DNA of 64,000 nt from Cyanoderma ruficeps (GCA_008694505.1 VZDJ01000056.1:7068019-7132018); one strand, 5' to 3'; numbered from the stretch's first letter, positions 43,632-59,081 are shown. The notes: generated by a model from the sequence alone, not told the origin. Numbers and translations: made by a program.

Positions 43632-46014
43632 CTGAAACAGTCAGGAGGAGGAAAAGAGACTATTTAGTTCTCTTAGAAAAACAGAAAGAATATCCAAGGC
43701 TGCAGCAGGCCCCCAGGCTGGCCCTGAGTTTGTACACTCAGAGTTATGGTGACTTTCCAACAGCTGCCTGAGGAGAAACCCATTCCAGAGAGATATTCCC
43801 TAATCCCCTTGCTGCTCCTCTGGCTAGAGACCAGCTCACAGGTATCTGCAGGCTTCCAGACACTTCTTTCCTTCCACAGAACTATTGACTGCACTCTTCA
43901 GTTCCATTAATCTGGGCTCTCCTACACGCCTGCACTTCCAAACTGGATTTGTTACATGCAAGGACTACAGGGCTGGTTTTGAATCCCAAAGGCAAGGAGT
44001 GCAGATCAGTGGCTTAACCAACCTGCCAAGAATGTGACTTTCAGAGAAGGAAACAAGCAAGTAAATACAAACTCAACAAAAGTTACATAACATTCTTATT
44101 TCCTAAGAATTCTTCTGAAAATTCCCAGCTTTGCACTGTGTTACAGTGATTTGTAACACACAGAAATAAGAAGCCTTGTAAATGGTCTTGCAGGCATTTC
44201 CTTATCTTTTGCTACTTTTGTCCCACTGTGGGATTAGGACAACTGCAGTGCCAGTGCCTGCCCAAGCAAGAGCTGCAGGATCAGATCCTCCACTGATCAC
44301 CTGTGTTTGCTGCCTTGCCAGGACAGCCTGAGGGATTCAATATAAGCCTTTTCTTCAGTGAAAGTCCTACTAACTGCCCTCAGGGTCTCCACAGCCACCA
44401 AACAGTTAAATACCTTTAGACCTCATCTGTACTCAGCAAGATCTAAAAATCACACCCCACCCCCCCCACTGAGTCCTTTCCTCTTGACTCCTTTCTGGTC
44501 TGAGTCAGTAGAGGACAGTAATCAATTTAAAAAATACATTGTGCATTAGTCACAAGAGGCAGAGCACATGCCTGATGTGAATTTAGACCAGTCACTGATA
44601 TTACTGGCAAGGCTGTGAGTGAGGCACTCCAAACAGAGACGCTCACCAGACACTTGGGATCTTGCTGAATAATAAGAGATAGTAAAGAAAGTTCAGACAA
44701 GTCCTGTGCCTCAATCCATCCAGATACCTACTGGGTGAGCAGAGGAGGGGAGAGCAGCCAGTGAAAGCACTCCTGAATGCAAGTCCCAGCTCCCCTGACA
44801 AAGCATCAGCTCTTTTGAAACAAAAAAACTGAGGGATGTCTGACGCAGCTTTTTGGGCACTGAAGCTTGTAGCTGTTTAGGGGCCCATCTTCTCCAGCTT
44901 CACCCCCACTTCAGGCTCTCCCAGGGGTTCAGACAAGCCCCTTTTGAAGAAGACGTCCTCCCTTTTGACAGAAAATGCCAGCAGCACATGGCAAGGGACC
45001 TGCTCCCCATACCGTGATCTGTTCCTTTACCCTCCGTGTTATTAAAACCAGATTGTTTCACTACAACATTTGCTGGTGCTCACAACAGGAAGAGTGCAAA
45101 ATCTGCAACCCCAGAACAATTTGCTTTTGGAAGACTCACCCTTTAAACAGCCAGCACATGGCCCTTGCTTAATGCTAGGGAAACAGGCACAGAAACACTC
45201 CTTTGACTCAAGAGTTTAGATGATAATTAATTCAGTGCAGGCTCAGAAAACATTAAGGACAAATTTTACAGCACTAGAGCACTGTGCTGCTAATACAAGA
45301 AAAATCAAAGGAAGGTCATAATTTATGTCTCCAAACTGGTTATTCCATGGGTTACCTGCACACAGGTCTCCACAACCACAACTGTTTCCAAGGCAATAAC
45401 ATGGCTGCTATCCAAAGGACCAATATTCATTTACAGGTGGGAATAAAGCCTGAATTTTCATATCCATGCACCTAGTAGGTCAGAGGTACACTGAATTTAT
45501 AGTATAGTGAGATTAAAATACAGGAAAAATCACTATACCCATAATTTTGTGACCTCCATTAACTAAAGACATGGACAAGGGGAATTTCTTTCCCCCCTAC
45601 AACTAGGTTTTTTGGGGGGTTTTTTGCAATTAACTCGATTAGTAGAATCACAAGGCTCAGAAATTTTAATCTTTTTTTCCTCCTCAAAAGAAGAGTGCCC
45701 ATTAAATGTGCGTCCAAGCCTGATTCAGGAAAGTACCTCAGCACAGACATAAGTGAAAGCAAACCACAAGCACGTTTTCTGGAGCTCTCCTGAAGCAGGG
45801 GCTGCGAGCTCAGCTCTGATCTCATCTAAGCTGTGATGGCTGAGATGAATCTGGCTGTAAATTAACAGGAAATGAAGGCTTGTACAAACGAACGTGGAGA
45901 ATCTATAAATCACCTGACAATCCCTACACAGGGCAGTTAAGTCTGTAAGGAACTGAGAGCACAGAGTAAATTTGGACATGAAATGCTCTTCAGAAGCCAA
46001 TTTTTTTGGGTGGG

Positions 46015-46052
46015 TTTTTTTTTTTTTTTTTTTNTTTTTTTTTTTTTTTTTT
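46015..46052. repeat. T homopolymer containing one N
   Basis: A T-run of about 38 bases with a single N at 46034, in intron 3 of LRIG1. Its true length is uncertain. Confidence 0.9.
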
Positions 46053-49000
46053 GGGAGTATTAATATTTTTGTGCTTCGGTTGCTCAACATATATCCACTC
46101 TGCCTTCCTGCCAGATCTCCCAACCCATCCCAGAAGACAGACTTGAAGAAGGGAAGAAAAGGACAGGAAAGAACTATTTTGTTTGAGCCATGTTGGCAGT
46201 TTCCAGGTGACTTCTGTCTGTTCGCCTCTGGCTTTTCATGTGCTGCAGCTGGCAGATGAGATGGACACATTACTTTACACAGGCAGAAAAACTGGCTCAT
46301 TTCTCTCCCTCTCCCAGTCTCCTTCAAACATGGGCTGACTCCAAATGCAGCTCTCAGCTCCAAACACCATCCTGGGCCAGTCCCAGCTGGGGAATGTCAG
46401 ACAGTTCGCTGCAAAGCACTGCACCCTCTCAAAGCACTGCACTTCAAACAAAGCCTGTGACTTTTCCTATACACAGCATGTGATGTGAAGGCAACAGAGC
46501 CCAAACCTTTTACTAGCTTGATTACAATTTATTTTTCATTCTTTTGGTAAGAGCCCAAATGTGATTTAACTCTTACTGTTACTACTTGGATCCTCTCAGC
46601 TCTCCTGCCTTTGTTCCTCTGTTCATCGCAAGGGAGTTTTACAGAAGAAAAACCACAGCGATGTTACAAATTTGCCTCTCCCCTTTATCACTGACTGGAA
46701 AAGGGCTGGATTTTTCCCAACCACTTCACACTGGGTTGGCTTCGAATGTGGCAGATCAGATTTTAGTACCAGTTGCCGAAACCAGGCGTTAAAGCACAAA
46801 TAATTGGTGCTCACACAACCAACACCTCCAGGTATCCTTTCCTCTCCCCACTCCTTAGGTCTCACAGCCTGGAAACAGCTTTCCCTGTCTCACTTCAGCC
46901 AGTGTTACCTCAAGAGTATACAATGACAGGGCTTCAATGTGAGATTGTGCAATTAGAGCCTGGAGTGGGAGCCAAGTCTCTTGGTTTCTATTCCCAGCTC
47001 TGGCACCGACTCCTCTGCCTTGGGCAAGTTCCTTAACCCCTCTCTACCTCTGGCTTTCCAATGTGCATGGAAAAGGACTATCCAGCTAGGATGAGGCAGC
47101 CTTTGCTGAGGAATAAAAATCCGGAGTGAAAGCAGCTCAAGTGAGAAAGAAATCATAGGAACTAAGGAGCCCATCCAAGTCCATTTAGGTTTGTTTATGA
47201 ATATGGGAGGACCTGGCTAAAACAACTGAACTTCCAAGTTCATACCCAACGTCATTCCCACCGACACTTCATCCGCAGCAAAGGCAGACCTGGAACTGGA
47301 ACACCTCTGTGCCAAGCTAAGGTAACTCAGAGTCAGCAGTGATCACTTTTACACTCTCTATACACATGGCACTTGTTCAGGAACTTCTTCACCCTCAGGT
47401 CAGCACCAGCCGCAGAGGGAGAGGAGAGCTGGGGTGGATCCGCCCTCCAGCCCTTTAGTTTAACCTGCCTGAATCCTGGTTCAACACCCTGAGGTAGCAC
47501 AGCCTCTCAGCCCTTGCACTTTGCACCGCCCTTGGACAGACCCCTCGGGCTTACAGGAGATTTGGATTAGCCTCAGCCAGCTCTTTGCTGAACCAAGCCC
47601 GAGAGGACCCTGTGAGGAAACAAACGCGCGCTCTCTGCTCCTCCAGGCTGAGAAAAACAAGCAGAACGTTCCAGCGAAGCCAAAGCGTGTTTGGGTTTGC
47701 TCTGAGTCGGGAGGGAGCTGAAGGGGGTGGCAGGAAAATAACAGGTGGCCCAAAGTCAAAGGCTTGCAGCATTTCCAGGAATCTCGGCTTGTATTTTAGA
47801 GGTAAAGTTACATTTTAATCCCGGTGCGTTTCCTCATTCGAAGCGTCTTTGTGAATATTTATTTGATAAACAGGCTGTGAAACATTTTCCACCAGACCTA
47901 ACAGGGGAAGAATTCACCTTCCTCTTTGCAGCAAGCAAGGAGAACACCACTCAGTTCAATTTAAAGCTTAGCTCCAAACTCCTCGCGTGAAATGGGATGC
48001 AAAGAGCAGCACAAACACGTTCCTTTGTTGTTTGAGCCACAATCACCACCCCCAGCAGCTGCCCACTCCAAAGCTGACAGCGGAAAATCAAAGCAAGCAG
48101 ACCCTCAGACAGGAATGCACAAGGGGCTTTGCTTGGGCTGATTTAAATACAATCAGCACAAAACCTCCTGGTTCAGACAAAGCTTGAATTAAGGCTGCCG
48201 TCGCTGCTGTGAGTCTGCAGCGTAAATGTTCGGGTGTGAAGCCAGGCTAAAGGCAGGGAGAAGTCACATGCCTGGCCTTCATGTAGTGTCAGCTTACAGA
48301 TCTGGCCAGGCTCACCAGAGAAAAAGGAAAGCTCTAATACAGCAAACATATTAAACCAGCACCTGTTATAGGCATCAAAAATAAAATCGAGCTTCTAAAG
48401 AGGGGCTCTGCACCCCAGGCAGGGCTCTATTAATATGCCAGCACATTTTCAAAAGTAGCGTACGAGGGAGATCACAGGGCTAGAAAGAGAGAGACTTAAA
48501 AAGTTCGGGGTTTGGTTAGTATTTCCATCCTGACAAAGTATTGAAGAAACAAAATGCTGGAGCCAGAAAGAGTTATGGGGTTTGCTATTGAAGGAAAGGC
48601 AAGGTTTGGTGTCAGAGACTGGCCGTGCAAAGGGAGGGAGATCAAAGGCAGTGTAACCGGAGATGGATCACATACACTGTGACTAACACATGCCTGGAAC
48701 TACCTGCCCTCCTCCTCCTCAGCTCAGAGAAGATGGAGATCCAGTACTGTTCCTTCTAGAAACACTGAAGATCAAAGACATGGGTTCCTAAGCTTCCACC
48801 TTCCATGATTTGCTATTTGATTTTAGCCTGTCACTCACTACACAAACACAAAAAATAATAAATAAAATCACAGTTTCAGAGTATGGTGCAATGCCTGAGT
48901 AGTTTTCCTAACAGGGCAAGAAGAGTAACGGATAATCTGGAAGATGAATTTGTGTTTACAACAGCAGCAACATAAATGTTTCTGCTTTTCCTGATAACTT

Positions 49001-49750
49001 GCTTGCATTCAATAACCAAACATCTCCTAAGCGATTTTTTATTGACATATGGTAAGAATGTCATTGAGACCTGCACATCAGCTCTGTCTCAAAGGTCAAA
49101 CAATTTATCAATGTAGAACACTTCTTACTTGGTTTTAATATTTTACTCTCAAACCTTATTTCCAAAGACTTCTTTCAGAAAACCTTTACTTCTCTACTGT
49201 AATTTGTGAAATGTCTGCCTTGGAGTTGAGTGAAGCCATCCCTGCAGCTGAAGATGAAGTAAAACATGCAAGTGACATGCTGAAAGTCTGTGTCACGCCA
49301 TCCCCTAGCTCTTCACATGAGATCTTCCCAGAAAAACTGAACTGCCTGATGTGCATGAGCCCTCACACTTCCAAGTGCTCTGGAAAGCCCCACCAGTTGT
49401 CTGACACTTTGCCTTGTCATATCAGCCCTTCCAGAATAATCCATGAGGCACAACATTTTGTGCTGTCACAAGAACGTGTATTTTTATCCAACACAAGAAC
49501 TGTATTTGCTTATGGGAACTGCCCCAGTGTCCTTTCAGAGAAAGGCTGCATGGGTTGCTGTTTGGACAGGAAGCAAGGATGTATGGAAGCAGCCCCCACT
49601 TTTCTCAGATGCTCTGAATCACTCCTTCCCTGAGGAATCCTGGCGGATTCCCAGGCTGTCACAGATACAGCCTTGTTTGTTCAGGTGCTGGCTGCACATA
49701 CAAGAGCAAAGCAGTGGCAGGCCAGGCAGCCACTGCATTTTAGGGTCAGC

Positions 49751-49846
49751 CACACAAAACAAACCAACCCAAAAAACCAAAAAACACCACCCTCAAAAAA
49801 GCCCGAAACCAAAAAAAAAAAGAAACAAAACCCCAAAACAATGAAA
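49751..49846. repeat. A/C-rich low-complexity tract
   Basis: A stretch made almost wholly of A and C (aaaccaacc, aaaaaaccaaaaaac and similar units). Comparable tracts occur at 59082-59160 and about 63055-63105. Confidence 0.8.
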
Positions 49847-52800
49847 AAAGCTACTTGCATAATTTTTTTAAGGATATCTAAACTTTCCCTTAAAGGTTTA
49901 TATGCTCTACCTAAGACTATAAGTCAGGATCTTCCCTCTCCCTAGCACTCCTTCAGAAAAAAGATCTAAGATGCAGCAAACAAATTCCATGACCATTTTA
50001 CACTGTTTTCCACTTAAAATCGCATATAGGAATAATGCAGGAACAAGCTGATGGAGCTATTCCAACTATATCTAACTACAGCAGAAAATATGAAGACAGT
50101 TTTTTCATCTGCTGTACATCAGCTTCAAACCAGATATATTCCAGGGGGCTTTTACTTATCAGGTCATGTTCTCACCCTGTTTTGTGGTTTAGGATGGAGA
50201 ATCATGAAGCAAACTACCCCCAGCTACACACAGCTGGGACAAGACAGAGGGGTTAAAAAGCAACCTGGGTTTTGGGGTTTTTTTGAAGATGGAGAGGATG
50301 GAAAAAAATGCCACCTTCCACAGTGAAGTGACTGTGTCTCTGTTCCAGGTCATGGAGGTTTGGAGGCAGAAATCAGTCTGGGAGATGAGATTTGCTAACT
50401 CACCCCTTTGGGCCTGGGAGCAGATGCCACCTGCAGAGGGCTGTGCTATGAACTCTATTTCCACAAGCAAACTCTTACTCACCCAGTGCAGTCAAGAGGA
50501 CTATTCATGTGAGCCCAGTGTGACCCAGGGGCTATGTTTTCACTGTCTATTAAAGGCTATTCTGTGGCCACTCACGGGACCAAGCTCATCTGCCTCTCAC
50601 ATTGATGGACTGCAACCACTGACCCTGGTGCACTCCCAGTGGCCCCAGAGCATCCTTGTGCCCGGGGTACCAAGCCATGGGCAGATGTTATCCTGCTGCC
50701 AGGCACACTCTCACAGCTCCTTCATAAGGCAGCCACATGGATCAAGCATTCTCTTTAGAATCTTTCACAGCAGCTAGGCATAAGCAAAGGCCTGGATCTG
50801 ATGAACAATCATTAATGGGTTTTGTTGGGTTAGGTATGAATTGCATGAAGGAAAGCCTTCCTTCTATTGTACCCCAAAAACCACCACATGCCCAGTGAAA
50901 CACGCATTCTCTTTGAGTATTTCTGCACTAGCAGTGTTTATGTAAACTTTCTGACTTCTTGCACGACCTTACGCTGTGTGCTAGATCCACTGAGGTGAGT
51001 CATGTCATTTTTCAAAGCTCTCTCCCACACTTTGTTCTGCATTTCCTTTCACTGGACTTTGACTTGCCACCATACAATTTTGGGTATTTTTTGCACCATA
51101 CCACTTCCTAAGCCTTCAGCATTTCATTTCATTAAGAGAACAAAATGTATGGGATGGGCAGGATTGGAAGTTAGTCATCTTTAAAACAGAGGCTGTCTTA
51201 TCTCTTCAGCAGATTACACAACCTGCTATGACATCAAAGCAAATTAAGATTCCTGAAGACAAGACAGTCTCTGTTATGGGCACAGTCCCCTCATCAGCAA
51301 CTGGGTGGTTCTAAGAGGACCAGCTCTCTTCTGGTTACACTGGATGTTTCAACAAGATCGTGCTCTGCAGCAGCTTTTAAAATGATGTATTCACAAAGGG
51401 GACAGATCCATTAAACGGGCAGTGCAAAGCATCTCTCATTGTCTGGCACAGCTTCTCTGTGATGAGCCTCCCTGAACTTTCATGAACTCAGTACCAGAGC
51501 ACAACCCCATGGCCCCAAACCATCTCAGTGATTATCTGCAGAGCCCTGAGTGCATCTCTCAATGGAGGATGCACCTGCAAGGGTTGGGGCCAGCTATCTT
51601 TAGCAGGGGCTGCCCAACCTGTGATGCAGTTTGGCCAAAGGCACGAGGGAGAGACAGGATGGATCTCTAACCCACTGAACACCATCACAGCTGGTTCTGA
51701 AAGGGGCAGTTTGCAAGCACTCAGAGCTGTACTAGCCTTCCACCCCTCCTCCAGTTCTCTGTCCAAACCATGGCTCCTGTCACTTCTCACATTCCCTGAC
51801 CTCCATCTGGAGCAAGCACTGAAAAAGGCTGTAAAGGACAAGAGAGGCTTTTCTGAGTGCTGAACTCTGCTAAGGAGGAGAACTGTCCTATGGGAATAGA
51901 AGGAAGAGAGTCATATAAGGTAAATGGCAGTTTTCATACAAGAATGCAGGAAACCACAGGGCTCTGCACCAGCTGTCTGAATGGGGTCGTGGCACTCAGC
52001 AGAGTCTCTTTGAAGGAAAGGCTGCATATCAGTATTTGAAAGGGGTCATTCAGTTGCTGGCAGATGACAGTCAGGTCAGTGTTTCCATGCTCTACATCTC
52101 ATATCTTTGGTCTGCTAGTCTCTTGCTCTGCCACTGGCTTTTCCTCTTGTGCTCCTCCCTCAAGAGAGCTTTCTGCTGCTGATGATACATGCCAGCCAAA
52201 ATCAATTTTCTATCACAAATTAAATGTGTAAGCAACTCCTTGAAGCCAGGAAAGAGGCCAGCTTTGCCCCACCAGTTTGCTGCTCTGATGAGTTCCTGCT
52301 CTCCACAGCCCCACACTTGCACAGTGCCCATGTCAGGGCTGCTGCCAAGGCCCCCCGCCTTATCACAAGCCTCAAAGATGGGTCAGGTTTGTGATAAGGA
52401 AGAACAGACACCTAAAAATCAGATCCAGCCCAGATATCAACTAAACTAGCACAGAGCAGGGGCTGGAGCACAGAGAGCAGCTTCCTTTCATTTCATTGCA
52501 TGAAAGTTTTGTGCTTCTAATCAACAAGGATGGCATTTTCATTTGAAAGCCAAGAAGGTCCAAAAGCACGGGGCATGAAAGCACTGTTATCCTTAAATCC
52601 TGATACTGATTTTAGTTTCTCTTTGTGTAATACACGATCAAAGTAAATAAGATCCACCACAGCCTAGAGAGTGCATGTGTTTTGTGGGTGGTTTTGTTTT
52701 GCTTTTGTCTCTCCATGAGAGTGAGGAGGGGAAAATAACACAAGCAGAGAAGCAATTCAAGTGCAAGCCAAATGCAATGGCTCTGCCCACGATGCTGCAA

Positions 52801-55800
52801 TTTTAATCCAAATCATAACTGCAAGCAGATTTCTTGATAGCATGCACTGTCTGTGTCTCTAAGCCACAGTGTGACACGGGGGCTTTTCCCACCTTTGACA
52901 GGAACACAATGAAAACAGGTGGGTTCAACCACATGATGATAAGGGAGGTAAAGGAAGGACAACACACTTGAATTCATCTTCCAGACCATCAAACCCTCCG
53001 TCTCATGGAACTTGCAGCAGAAGCTGCTAAAAGACATGCCTCTTGAAAAAGGCAGCATTTGAAGAAACACATTTTTGACTGGCCAGTCAAACTCCTGTTA
53101 ACACTTGAGAGATGTAGATAGGCTGGCGTTCTCTCTGCTCCAACATGACACACACTTGTGCTCTGTTGAAAGGGCTTATCTGTCTTGTCAGCAAGGTCAC
53201 AGGAACAGGGATTGCCTCTGGGCAGACTTCACTGAGCTCCGCTCACACTGCTCAGCCTGCAAGAAGGAATAGCTCCAGTGTGGAAAAGCAGTTAGCAAAG
53301 AAAAGAGCTGTTCTTCACAAGGCCAGGCACCCTGTTGCTAATAAAGCTCAACAAGTAGGAAGAGTGGCTTTGGGAAACCCCACCATAAGGTGTCAGGGAA
53401 GAGGAGATTTGGGTTTTAGAGTAGAACTGCCTCTGTGCAAAGCCAGAGTGGCTGTTCAAGCTTCCCTGGTAAAGATCTTGTAAAGCCAAGTGTAAGCAAT
53501 CACCACCACTTAGCCACTAAGTTCTTCAAGCTTCTTTAGGAAGACCATTTACTTCTTCAGTTCCTCCTGTTTTGAAAAAGATGACGGTTCTCTCAAGAAA
53601 CCAACCTTGAAGGCAAAAATATCTTGGTAAAGCTGTTCCTTTTCCAGGGTACCTGAGTGTTTACAGAAAGACCAATCCCTTGGTCTGATTGCTCATACTA
53701 ATCACCACTCTGTTCAGAAACTGCTTGCACAGTGTGTGATATGCAGTAGATGGACTGGACAGGAAATTATATATTTAAGCCTAAAATCCATGAGCCATTT
53801 ACAAATTCTTTCTTTTGTCATCAACTCTTAATTCTGCCTCTCCCCAACCTAATTTTATCTGCTCAGATCTGACCACCAACGCAGTTGCCTTTTCACTTGG
53901 ACGGCTTTGCACTCCTGTTTCATTTTCCAGCTACCTTTGCTGTTTTCCCTGATGTGCAATTGAACATTAAATGGTTTGACAGGCAGAACATACACTCACC
54001 CAACCACTTATTCCCAATCAATATTCACGTGGAATTCCTGTTAACAAGCAGGAGTTATGCACACAAACGTAAGGGAGGGTGGCCTCTCAAGTGATCACTC
54101 CATCTGAAGGTGTGACAGATCACTTTCTCATCTATCTTAACCAGCAATCACATTTTCCATGCTGCACACCCCCAGCAGGGCTGCTTTTGCAAGATAATCA
54201 CTTTTGACATGATCTCTATTGTTCACTTCTGCAATTAATTGGGGAATTTGACATGGGTTAAAAAAAAGAGAAAATCCAGCACATAGCTGGCTTTTATTGA
54301 GTTAGAAATAAGCTTTCTATGGCTTTTTTTGCTAATCTTTTACAACCTGCACATAGAAGGATCACATTCAAGTGAACGTTTTCTTTACCCTACACTATTC
54401 CTAATGGTGTCAGTGTTTTATGCCACCCAACTTACACCCCATCCCTGTTCTTACTCCTCTCTGGGCAACTATTTCATGCTCTCAGCAAGCACCAGGATAC
54501 AACCAGAATAACTGAGGACTAACTGGTCAATCTCAGTATGGAAGTGGGAACGCATACTGAGAGTTTCCTGATATTGTGCAATTTTGTTAAAAAAACTGAA
54601 TTGGCCAAGCTTTCAGAGGGGAAAATGGAGAGAGAATTTTACCCTGAAATAATTCAACTTGCTTTTACTGTAGCTTCAACTTCACTTTTACTCACCTCTG
54701 AGCAAACTTAATTGCCATTGCCAACAGTTTTTAGGCAGGAAACTCCAATATGCTAAAAAAACTTTCAACTCAGCAAGTTATTTATATTTGAAATCTTCTT
54801 GGTCTGTGAAGACTAACAAAGGAATTGCTTTTGTAGACGTGTGCTTTATTTGCCATACGCCATTAAATGAGACAGTCAATCTACCACAGATATTAATAGT
54901 AGCAAGTTTGGGCTATTCTAAGGCTCAAATATGAAGCTATTTTTCATACTGACCTTAACAAAAGATCATGGTTGTAAATGACCCTAACAACTGATCTAGG
55001 CTTGAACTGCAGAGGGGCAGAACTTGGAAACCACTCTGTGCATTGTGCATAAAATATGCACCTGCCCTTGGAGATTTTCACATCCAGGAGTTCCATCTCC
55101 CCTGAGGTAGATCCTCTTCAGCTCAGAGGGAGAAGATCCACACAAAGGGAAATTTACTTTGGGGTGTAATGAATATGAGGGTCGTGCACATAAAGATTCT
55201 CTTCCAGCATTCCAAGTCCTAACCTTGTGCTCTGTCCCACACGACCACTGGTGCCCTCTCTTTCCTCCAGACACAAACTAACCCAGCACGGCTTGCAAAG
55301 CAGCACACAGATGCCAGAGCAGACCAGGCCTAGCTCAAAGAAATTCTCTACTCACAGAAGAAGCTGCCACAGCTGCACAAAATGCTTATCCTTGTTATTA
55401 AACATAATAGAGCAGCCTCCAGGGCTAACTGGTATTTCATGAGCTGCCACCAACTTTCACTATCTTTATCCTCTGGCCAATTTTTACACTCTGCTCTATG
55501 TGCCCAGATTACTTTCTGATGCTCTTTTGTTGAGTCTGATAACTGTGTGCTTTACTGCTGTTGCTTTTCTAGAAGAAAAGATTACTCATTTCCCTGGAAT
55601 AGCCTCAGATCCTTTGCCATTTCCATGTGCTCATGTTATATCTAAAAGCTCAAAGAGGACATGCAAATGATTAGAACAGTTCCAACAGCCCAAAAGAGAA
55701 GTCAAAACAGCATCTCTTCTGGTGCTTGGAAGCACATGATTAATGAGAGTTTCCTCCACTGGGAAAGGTTCCTGCAGTCTTTGGCCTCAAAAACTTGCAG

Positions 55801-56311
55801 ACTTTACACACCAGAGCCTTAATATGAACTCTGAGCAAAACAAACTTACAAGGTGCGTTTCAGAATATCTTATGCCTGCACATTGCTGCACACTGAACAG
55901 TCTGACTGTCAGCATTCCTTGAATTTTCCCTTTCCATATTAATGTATTTCACCTTCAAACCCAGAAGCTCAGTAGTACAGCCTGTAGTGTGGACCAAACT
56001 CTCAGGAAGAAACTCCCTCCATCTCCAAGGGGAATTGCCTAAGCAAACACAGGAGAACTGGCGGCCCTGCAGACATTACAACTCACAGGTGATGCAAGCA
56101 GGGGCTGGGGGTCAATCTGCTCCCACTTATGTATCTCCACATGCCTGCACCACTTCGCCTTAGTTCCCAGAGAAAGTTTTCTTTGGGCCAGTAATTAGGA
56201 AGAGTGGAAGGCAGCGTGGTTTTCTGAGCTGCCCAAGGCACGTCCTGCACACAGGCAGAGCCTGCTGACTTCAACCAGACCCCGCGCACGGCTGCGTCTG
56301 AGTCATCTGGA

Positions 56312-56333
56312 TTTTGTGCTTATGAGCACAAAA
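56312..56333. repeat. Short hairpin, 9-bp perfect arms
   Basis: ttttgtgct and agcacaaaa flank the 4-base loop tatg. It is intronic and no function is assigned. Confidence 0.8.
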
Positions 56334-59081
56334 CCTCTTGCTGCGACCCAGATGGAATTAACAGAGTAGTCTCCTTATTTCTAATTGTTAGATCATCCCT
56401 TTTTAACTCCAGCAAAGATGACTTGCAGATTAAACCCCTTGGGGGTCAAGGCAGTTGTTCTGTTTGTACAGCAATTAGCACAGCAGGATCCCAGGCCACA
56501 AATGGCCTCTGTACTGTCGTGTTAGCTCAAACCTCATTCTTCCTGCAAGCCAAACTCCCCAGCTCTCAACACCGCCTACACAGAGGGTTTTACTCTGGCC
56601 TAGCCAGGAACACAAAGTGAGCTCACACCTCGTGTAGGGACCAGCTCAGGCTCGAGCTGTGCTCTACACAGCACAGATGGCAGCAGCTTTGGGCTCTTCC
56701 CTCAAACAAGGGTCACCCCGAGAGGCTGCCGTGGACACAGCTGCAGCTCTGATGCTCAACCAAGTCTGCAACTTGAAACGTAAAGATGAAGGGAAGTCAC
56801 AGATCTCAACCCCACCACCCCAGCTCCCAGGAAACCTTGCAGAAAGGAAGGTCTGTTTGTGAGATCCCACTCAGAGCAGCAGAGCACTGACTGCTTTTGC
56901 ATTGTTTCAGCTCACAAAGCAAGACACCTTTGTCTTGGGTGAAAGCAAAACAGCGGCTCATAGAATCTGATGGACCACATGGGTTTTCAGAAAGAGCCTA
57001 TCTGACAACACAAGGGAAGCAGGGCAAACAGCACTAAAATAACAGCTGCTTTTCCAAGCCTTCATTGTGAAACAACGAGGCAACTGCTCTATATTGTGGT
57101 CCTGATTCTGTCATGTCATGGACCTCCAAGAACAGTCAACTTTAATTTAATAAAAAGGTCTAATGAGAGTCAAAGAAAATCAAAGTTAGACAAGAAACAA
57201 GGGTCACAAGCTTAACAGTGTGGCTAATTTAACAAGAATCATAATGAAATCGCCAGCACTTAAGAGGAAAAGCTCTACAAGAAACCATGCAAGTCAAATG
57301 GAAGAGGCTGGCTGAAGTCTTTGACCTGTCTTACCCAACATCCAGCTGGAATAGCACAGAGTACCCTCCTTTCCATAAGGATCATGCTGCCCCAACCAGC
57401 ACCTGAGCTCATCAGCCCTTTTCCAAGCAGCCCCACCATGTTCCCTGCCACTCCCAGTTTCCAATTCTCCATGTATTTAGTTTTCAAATTTTACATGATA
57501 TATTTTGCCTGGGGCACAGTAGATCACTTACCCCTTCTCCTGTTAGCTCTCTGTTTAATTAGTTTAACGTGAATTGATCTTTACATTAATGAGTCTGTAA
57601 AGAAGATTGATTTTCTTCAAGAGACTTTTCTGCTCAGTTTGGCAGCAGAGTAGTCCTATTGATTTCACTTTCCCCAGTAAATACACTGCAGTGTCACTGC
57701 ATCTTGTGAATCAGCTAATCCTATTTCACACCCTTTTGCTCTAAAAATCCCTATTCTGAGTTCCTTGTCTGTGCTTATGCAGAGCAAGATGATGGGGCCA
57801 AAGCATCTCAAACAGCTCTGCCTGTTGCTAACACAGAGCTGACTGCTGTGGGTCACTGTCCCCTTTGTTGCTAAATGGCTGGAGGTTTAAAAGACTTAGA
57901 GTGAAAGAAATGAAAGTTATTTTTAAGTGTTTAATCTGTTAACTTCCTTAATTCCCAGCCAGCTAAGGATGTGGCAGAGTGTGGTCTGTTTACCAGGCTT
58001 GTTCCCGGGGTCTGGTTAGCACTCTCCACTGAGCCCTCCAGCTGCCCGGCAGCCTGTGTCAGAGGATGCTGACTGAATCAGGCTTGGAGCCAGGGCAGAG
58101 ACTAGGATCCACCTCCATCATCCTGTCCAAATACCCCAAACCCCTCCAGGATGCAGTTACCCACATGCAGGTAGATGCAGCAGCAGTGAAGACAGGCCCA
58201 GAGTAAGGGCTGAGCTTGTGTCTGCTCGGGGGTTTGTAGGAAACCCATAATAGCAGAGCAGCGCAGGGCTAATTGCAGCTCCTTTACCCTGGCAAGCCTA
58301 AGAGTTCTTCCATGCAAGTTAGTGAGGAAGTTGGACATAAACAGACTAAGTTCTGCAAATAAATGGTTTCTTCCATCATCCCTTTCCCCACCAGATCAGG
58401 TAACAGGGTCTTCTCGAGAGCCTTCGGAGTTAACACACTGTAGCTGCACTGGGATGGGAAATCCTCAGCCAAGGGCATGTCAGTGAAAACATCCTGCCAT
58501 CAACTCCCAAATGTCCAAGTCTAGGAACTGTAACTAAATTACAAATGCTGTGGGAATTTCAGGCAAGGTTCTCCTCTCAGCTATTCCAATGTAACTTCGG
58601 AATGAATCCAGATTCAGTCTCCCCCCTCCCAGCTGAATTTCCTGGCTTTTGTTTGCACTAACAGATGTTTGCATTTAATGTCTGTCTTTATTTGGTAACC
58701 CGTACATAGATTATTTTTCCCTTCTGTTCTATTAAAAGCCTTATCAAGTCCCTTATGTTTGCCCTTGCTGAAATGAACGATTTTGGCAATATTTTCAACG
58801 TGCAAGGCAAACAAACTGATTCTTCGAGGAATAACTAAACTGAACCAAACTTCAGGCAGTATATTAGGGCAAAGCATTTTTGATATATATGTTATGTCTG
58901 CGTCCATCTGCAGCCTGGGACATCCACAGGCTTGCAGAGGGCTTTGAGAATTCTCTCTTCAACAGATTCTCACATGCTTACATAGATACTTAACTGGCCT
59001 GTGGTCCTCACACATGTGGGGTCAGGCAAGTTTTGGGTGATGGAGATAGGCATGGAAAGGCCAAAAGCAGGGAATATAAAG

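Noticed and set aside
45725..46363. Open frame of 212 codons on the - strand
   Set aside because: It passes through the T-run with an N, giving a poly-Lys stretch. There is no homology I recognise, and it lies in intron 3.
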